Source of the DNA: Verrucomicrobiales bacterium
GTDB lineage: Bacteria > Verrucomicrobiota > Verrucomicrobiia > Verrucomicrobiales > V1-33
Direction of reading: 5' to 3'
DNA: 9,912 bases
Assembly: GCA_023253575.1 (NCBI GenBank)
Contig: JALRGB010000644.1
Span: 1-9,912, forward strand
Shown: piece after piece, positions 6,643 through 9,912 of the stretch
Position numbering within the stretch: the stretch's first letter is position 1
Layout of the letters: every line of letters begins with the position of its first letter
Program-made: the position numbers and the translations under genes
Notes under the pieces: generated by a model
Databases searched by the model: none
The model's input: only the letters and a program-made list of their open reading frames with translations
Told to the model about the DNA's origin: nothing

Positions 6643-8106
6643 ATGTCTTCACGTTTTGTCCCCAGTCTGGCTTCGCTGCTCCTGTGCTCCACTGCCCTCG
6701 CCGATCCGGCTAGGGAAGAAATGTCCTATCCGCTGGTCTCGCTGGCCATGCCAGCGGGCGCCGTCATCGAGCCGGGGGGCATCGATCTTCTCCCCGGCCA
6801 GCGATTGGCCGTCGGCACCCGTCGCGGGGAGGTGTGGATCGTCGAGGGCGCCTACGCCGAGCCGCCGCAACCGAAATGGACGCTCTTCGCTAGCGGCTTG
6901 CACGAAATCCTTGGGGTGGCCGCGGCCGCTGATGGCGCCTTGACCATCACCCACCGCCCGGGAGTCGAACGGCTGCGAGACACCGATGGGGACGGCCGCG
7001 CCGATCAATTTGAAAACATCTCTGATGGGTGGGGCATCAATGGCGACTACCATGAATATGCCTTCGGTTCGCGGCCTGACCGCGACGGCAATATCTGGAC
7101 GGTTCTCTGTCTGACCGGATCTTTTTCCTCCGACGTTCCCTTTCGCGGGTGGTGCTTGCAGATCACTCCGACTGGCGAAATCATCCCGACTTGCTCCGGC
7201 GTGCGCAGCCCGGGCGGCATCGGGCCGAATGCCGCCGGCGACATGTTTTACACGGACAATCAAGGGCCGTGGAATGGTTCCAGCTCGCTGAAATGGCTCA
7301 AACCAGGCGGTTTTGTGGGCCATCCCGATGGTAATCGCTGGTTTGATCTGGCCCCTAACCTCGGCAAGGCCCCCACTTCACCGCAATCGAATAGCCGCCT
7401 CGTCGTTGAACGCGAGCGGGTGCCCCAGCTGGTGCCTCCTGCTGTCTTCTTACCTCACGGGCGTCTGGGCGCTTCCTCCAGCGGCATCGCCGCCGATACC
7501 ACTGTCGGAAAATTCGGTCCGTTCGCGGGTCAGATGTTCGTCGGAGATCAATGCTATTCCAACGTCTCCCGGGTTTTTCTGGAGCAGGTCAATGGCCTCT
7601 ATCAAGGAGCCGCCATCATGTTCCGCGAAGGCTTTAAAAGCGGATGCGTGCCGCTGCGGATAGACGCCGACGGATCTATGTTCTACGGCGGGACGGCGCG
7701 TGGTTGGGGATCGCGGGGGGGGCAGGAATTCTCGCTCGAACGCGTGCGTTGGAATGGCGTGACGCCATTTGAAATCCATGAAATGCGCGCCAAACCGGAT
7801 GGATTCGAGTTCACTTTCACTCAGCCCGCTGATGTGAAATCCCTCGCGGATGCCGCCAATTGGAGCGCCTCAGCCTGGACTTATATTTACCAGTCCGATT
7901 ATGGAAGTCCGGAAGTTGATGAATATAAACCAGTAATCGAAAAAATTGAGGTGGCGGCGGACGGGCTTTCAGCTCGTGTTCACGTCGACAAATTGACCAA
8001 AGGTCATATTCATCATTTCACGCTGAGTGGGGTGCGCAATCCGGCGGGGGAATCACTCGTTCACGACAGCGCTTATTACACGCTGAACGAGATTCCGCGG
8101 CCTTGA
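6643..8106 (+). CDS. Secreted dehydrogenase-like beta-propeller (PQQ sugar dehydrogenase / sorbosone dehydrogenase-like), 487 aa
   Basis: Predicted extracytoplasmic six-bladed propeller protein. The signal peptide is residues 1-20, ending STALA; Cys15 lacks a lipobox. Seen: repeated blade-like strands (GGIDLLPGQRLAVGTRRGEVW, 45-65, and others); a Ca2+-loop-like DTDGDGRADQFE (113-124); HEYAFG (137-142); SGVRSPGGIGPNAAGDMFYTDNQG (185-208), a hallmark of this group; GKFGPFAGQMFVGDQ; GWGSRGG; and a C-terminal beta domain (FEIHEMRAKPDGFEFTFTQP onward, ending AYYTLNEIP). From memory this matches proteins annotated in Planctomycetes and Verrucomicrobia as membrane-bound dehydrogenases or DUF7133 proteins, which often also carry HEAT repeats and a cytochrome c domain. 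Here both are absent, and the protein appears complete without them. PQQ binding or enzyme activity is not shown by sequence alone. No Shine-Dalgarno is visible. It lies 40 bp behind the cupredoxin gene, its likely electron-transfer partner (inference). Confidence 0.87.
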   Translation: MSSRFVPSLASLLLCSTALADPAREEMSYPLVSLAMPAGAVIEPGGIDLLPGQRLAVGTRRGEVWIVEGAYAEPPQPKWTLFASGLHEILGVAAAADGALTITHRPGVERLRDTDGDGRADQFENISDGWGINGDYHEYAFGSRPDRDGNIWTVLCLTGSFSSDVPFRGWCLQITPTGEIIPTCSGVRSPGGIGPNAAGDMFYTDNQGPWNGSSSLKWLKPGGFVGHPDGNRWFDLAPNLGKAPTSPQSNSRLVVERERVPQLVPPAVFLPHGRLGASSSGIAADTTVGKFGPFAGQMFVGDQCYSNVSRVFLEQVNGLYQGAAIMFREGFKSGCVPLRIDADGSMFYGGTARGWGSRGGQEFSLERVRWNGVTPFEIHEMRAKPDGFEFTFTQPADVKSLADAANWSASAWTYIYQSDYGSPEVDEYKPVIEKIEVAADGLSARVHVDKLTKGHIHHFTLSGVRNPAGESLVHDSAYYTLNEIPRP

Positions 8107-8118
8107 TTCCGGCGGCAC

Positions 8119-9096
8119 TCAAAGCCATCCCTTGCGTCGGAAATACCAGCAAGGGAGGATGGCGGAAATAATCATCAACAGCACCGCCCACGGGTACCCC
8201 AAAGACCATTCCAGTTCCGGCATAAACTTGAAGTTCATGCCATAAATGCTGGCCACCAAGGTGGGGGGAAGAAAAACGACGGCCGCAATCGAGAAGATCT
8301 TGATGATCGTGTTCTGCTCGATGTTGATCATGCCCAAGGTCGCATCGAGGAAAAAATTCACCTTGGAGGAGACAAAATTGGCATGTTCCGTGAGCGAGGA
8401 GACATCACTGCGCACCGTGCGCCAGTGCTCGTCTAGTTCCTGGGGAGCCTTGGCCCGGATGATCTCAATGTAAAAAGCCACTACCCGCGCCAAACTCAGC
8501 AAACTTTCCCGGGTCTTTCCAGCCAGATCCCCACACCGGCCAATCCGCTCCAAAATCGCTGTGTAATCAGGCTTAGGCCCGCCCGCACTCCGCGAGGATC
8601 CATGCTGCGTCGGAATATTGAAAATAACCCGGGAAATATCGTCGAGCTCAGCCCCAGCCAACTCCAGAATGTCCGCCACCCGGTCAATGATCTCGTCCAT
8701 CAGCCCGCCAAACAGCTTGTCGCGGCTGCCAAAACTCGCCCCCGGCCGGTCACACTTCGCCTTGAAGGTGCGGAAAGGAGTAGGATTTCCATAACGAATG
8801 GTCACCAGCGTCGCCGCCGTCAGCACAAACGTAATCGGCGTCACTTCGGGAAAGGCCGCATCCGCTTTCTGAATGACGGTCGCCGTCATAAAAATCGATG
8901 TGCCCTCGGTGTACAATCGCGAGGACAATTCGATCTCCTGCATTTCGCTGCGCGTGGGCAGCTCCACCCCGATCGCCGCTTGCACGAGGGCAATTTCTGC
9001 CGGCGTTGGCTCCAACAGGTCAATCCACAGCGCTTCCCGCAGATGTTCCGGGCCCAGCGAGGCCCCGGCCTCTCCAGGTGGGTGAATGGTCAGCAT
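8119..9096 (-). CDS. corA: CorA-family magnesium/divalent cation channel, 325 aa
   Basis: Homopentameric inner-membrane Mg2+ (also Co2+/Ni2+) channel. Seen: an N-terminal cytoplasmic alpha/beta domain (about 1-110, with ALWIDLLEPTPAE at 22-34), a long helical funnel (about 125-260), TM1 (about 265-285, ending VASIY), the invariant GMN selectivity motif (286-288) followed by MPELEWSLGYP (292-302), TM2 (about 302-318) and the short basic tail RRKGWL. Length is normal for the family. An insertion rich in Gly, Ser and Pro (about 163-177) lies in the helical region. ATG 9096 is the start; no clear RBS precedes it. nuoE ends 32 bp upstream on the same strand, so the two may share a transcript. It converges with the propeller gene, 12 bp between stops. 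Confidence 0.95.
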   Translation of the reverse strand: MLTIHPPGEAGASLGPEHLREALWIDLLEPTPAEIALVQAAIGVELPTRSEMQEIELSSRLYTEGTSIFMTATVIQKADAAFPEVTPITFVLTAATLVTIRYGNPTPFRTFKAKCDRPGASFGSRDKLFGGLMDEIIDRVADILELAGAELDDISRVIFNIPTQHGSSRSAGGPKPDYTAILERIGRCGDLAGKTRESLLSLARVVAFYIEIIRAKAPQELDEHWRTVRSDVSSLTEHANFVSSKVNFFLDATLGMINIEQNTIIKIFSIAAVVFLPPTLVASIYGMNFKFMPELEWSLGYPWAVLLMIISAILPCWYFRRKGWL

Positions 9097-9128
9097 GATA
9101 TCAATCGCAGCCGAAGGACCGTTTGTTC

Positions 9129-9638
9129 TCAGCGATGACGATAGCTGTTCAGTAACGATCGGGCCCCTTCCACCGTCGGATCGACTTTTTCGTAAAAGTC
9201 ATCCTCAACCATGCACACTGGTCCAGAGCCGCAGGAAGCGAGACACTCGGCAAATTCTATGCTGAACGTCCCATCTGCCGAGACGGCGATTGGATGATGA
9301 TGGTCCGCGTGCGACCGATCAATGTCTGCCGCCGCGCACAGCGATTCCATCAGCTCGTAACTGCCCGCCATCGCGCAAGAGAGGGTGCGGCAGACCCGCA
9401 CATGATACTTGCCAGGAGCCGTCTGGCGGAACCCCGGATAAAATGTGACCACTCCCAAAACGTCGATTTTGGCAATGCCCAGTTTCTGAGCCACCCACTC
9501 GACCGCTTCGTCCGAAATAAAACGGAATTCATGCTGCAATAAATGCAGCAGCGGCAGCACGGCGCTGCGCTTACGGTCCGGCGGGTAATGGCCAATGTAT
9601 TCGTCGGCCTTGGCCTCAAGTGCAGGTGGAATCATCAT
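9129..9638 (-). CDS. nuoE: NADH-quinone oxidoreductase subunit E (24-kDa type, [2Fe-2S])
   Basis: Peripheral-arm subunit of respiratory complex I. With NuoF it forms the NADH-oxidising module, holding the N1a [2Fe-2S] cluster on the cytoplasmic face. Seen: the helical N-terminal part YPPDRKRSAVLPLLHLLQ (18-35), ISDEAVEWVAQKLGI (41-55), DVLGVVTFYPGF (59-70), and the four cluster ligands C83 and C88 (C-x4-C in VCRTLSC) and C132 and C136 (C-x3-C in ECLASCG). At 169 aa it is a normal bacterial length. ATG 9638 was chosen, with ATG 9635 directly after it; a TTG at 9680 would add a 14-residue hydrophobic leader not expected in NuoE. A His-rich loop (HADHHHP, 110-116) lies between the two cysteine pairs. 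nuoF does not follow: corA does, 32 bp downstream. Whether nuoD or other nuo genes lie upstream, beyond the right edge, cannot be seen. Confidence 0.93.
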   Translation of the reverse strand: MMIPPALEAKADEYIGHYPPDRKRSAVLPLLHLLQHEFRFISDEAVEWVAQKLGIAKIDVLGVVTFYPGFRQTAPGKYHVRVCRTLSCAMAGSYELMESLCAAADIDRSHADHHHPIAVSADGTFSIEFAECLASCGSGPVCMVEDDFYEKVDPTVEGARSLLNSYRHR

Positions 9639-9811
9639 GATCAACAATAGGAAAGCCGGAAAAATGCCGGGATAAAGCAAAAGTGGTGGGGAATCTTCAG
9701 GCCGGATTTAAGAAATGAAAGAAGAGGCCGCACAAAAAAACGACGTCCCCTCATTCAGATCCAGCCGGGATCAGCCGCCCCAGAGGATCACTCGGGACTG
9801 CCCGCCAGTCG
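9639..9811. other. Intergenic region with two short hairpins upstream of nuoE
   Basis: This 173-bp gap lies between a gene tail ending at 9812 and nuoE. It has two perfect 5-bp hairpins with 5-base loops: GACTG/CAGTC (9796-9800 with 9806-9810) and GATCC/GGATC (9758-9762 with 9768-9772). Read on the minus strand, a run of seven T (9740-9734) follows the second hairpin, but 17 bases away, so it is not a standard intrinsic terminator. A nuoE promoter probably lies here, but I see no convincing boxes. Confidence 0.35.
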
Positions 9812-9912
9812 TCAATCACGACGGCGGTTCGCCTCCTCAGAGGGTTCACCCTCAGTCAAGGGTGCCGAGCGGATAGGCGGCTCGGCTTGAGCTGCGGGTG
9901 GTTCGGCTTGAG
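9812..9912 (-). CDS. C-terminal tail of an unidentified protein (partial, N-terminal part beyond the window)
   Basis: The frame is open from the right edge to a TGA at 9814-9812 and gives 32 residues ending EEANRRRD. The composition is rich in Ala, Glu, Pro and Gln, with QAEPPAAQAEPP at the start. This looks like a disordered C-terminal tail and gives no clue to function. The other two minus-strand frames stop close to 9855, within the window, and look less protein-like. It may be a gene of the same operon as nuoE, but that cannot be tested here. Confidence 0.5.
   Translation of the reverse strand, partial: QAEPPAAQAEPPIRSAPLTEGEPSEEANRRRD
9882..9912. repeat. 21-bp spaced direct repeat in the partial gene
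   Basis: TCGGCTTGAG occurs at 9882-9891 and again at 9903-9912, a 21-base period that encodes the QAEPPAA heptad on the minus strand. The repeat may continue beyond the window edge; only one full period is visible. Confidence 0.5.

Overview
The window looks like chromosomal DNA of a Gram-negative bacterium of the PVC group, most likely Verrucomicrobiota. The evidence is the protein styles (from memory, no search run): a secreted azurin-type cupredoxin joined to a PA14 domain, a secreted dehydrogenase-like beta-propeller of the kind abundant in Planctomycetes and Verrucomicrobia, and a conserved hypothetical seen in those phyla. An LptF/LptG-type permease implies an LPS-bearing outer membrane. 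Base composition is GC-rich overall, with local AT-richer patches. There are no rRNA or tRNA genes, IS elements, CRISPR arrays or phage genes that I can recognise.

Layout. Positions 1-2899 hold a minus-strand block: an LptF/LptG-type permease (2899 to 1181), a conserved hypothetical coupled to it by an ATGA overlap (1184 to 576), then thymidylate kinase tmk (493 to beyond the left edge). A divergent 89-bp gap separates these from a plus-strand block: a GT-C/GT39 membrane glycosyltransferase (2989-4929), a secreted cupredoxin-PA14 protein (5028-6602) and a secreted beta-propeller dehydrogenase-like protein (6643-8106). Convergent to these after only 12 bp is another minus-strand group: corA (9096 to 8119), nuoE (9638 to 9129), and the proline-rich C-terminal tail of a further gene entering from the right edge (stop codon at 9812-9814).

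How the genes may work together. Most products act at the envelope: LPS export, membrane glycosyl transfer, Mg2+ uptake, and NADH entry into the respiratory chain (NuoE). The most system-like part is 5028-8106: a predicted periplasmic or secreted blue-copper electron-transfer module carrying a PA14 carbohydrate-binding-type domain, directly followed by a sugar-dehydrogenase-like propeller with its own signal peptide. I infer a two-component extracytoplasmic oxidation unit in which the cupredoxin takes the electron-acceptor place that cytochrome c often holds in related fusion proteins. Its substrate and cofactor cannot be read from sequence. A second unusual item is the four-helix N-terminal extension on the Lpt permease.
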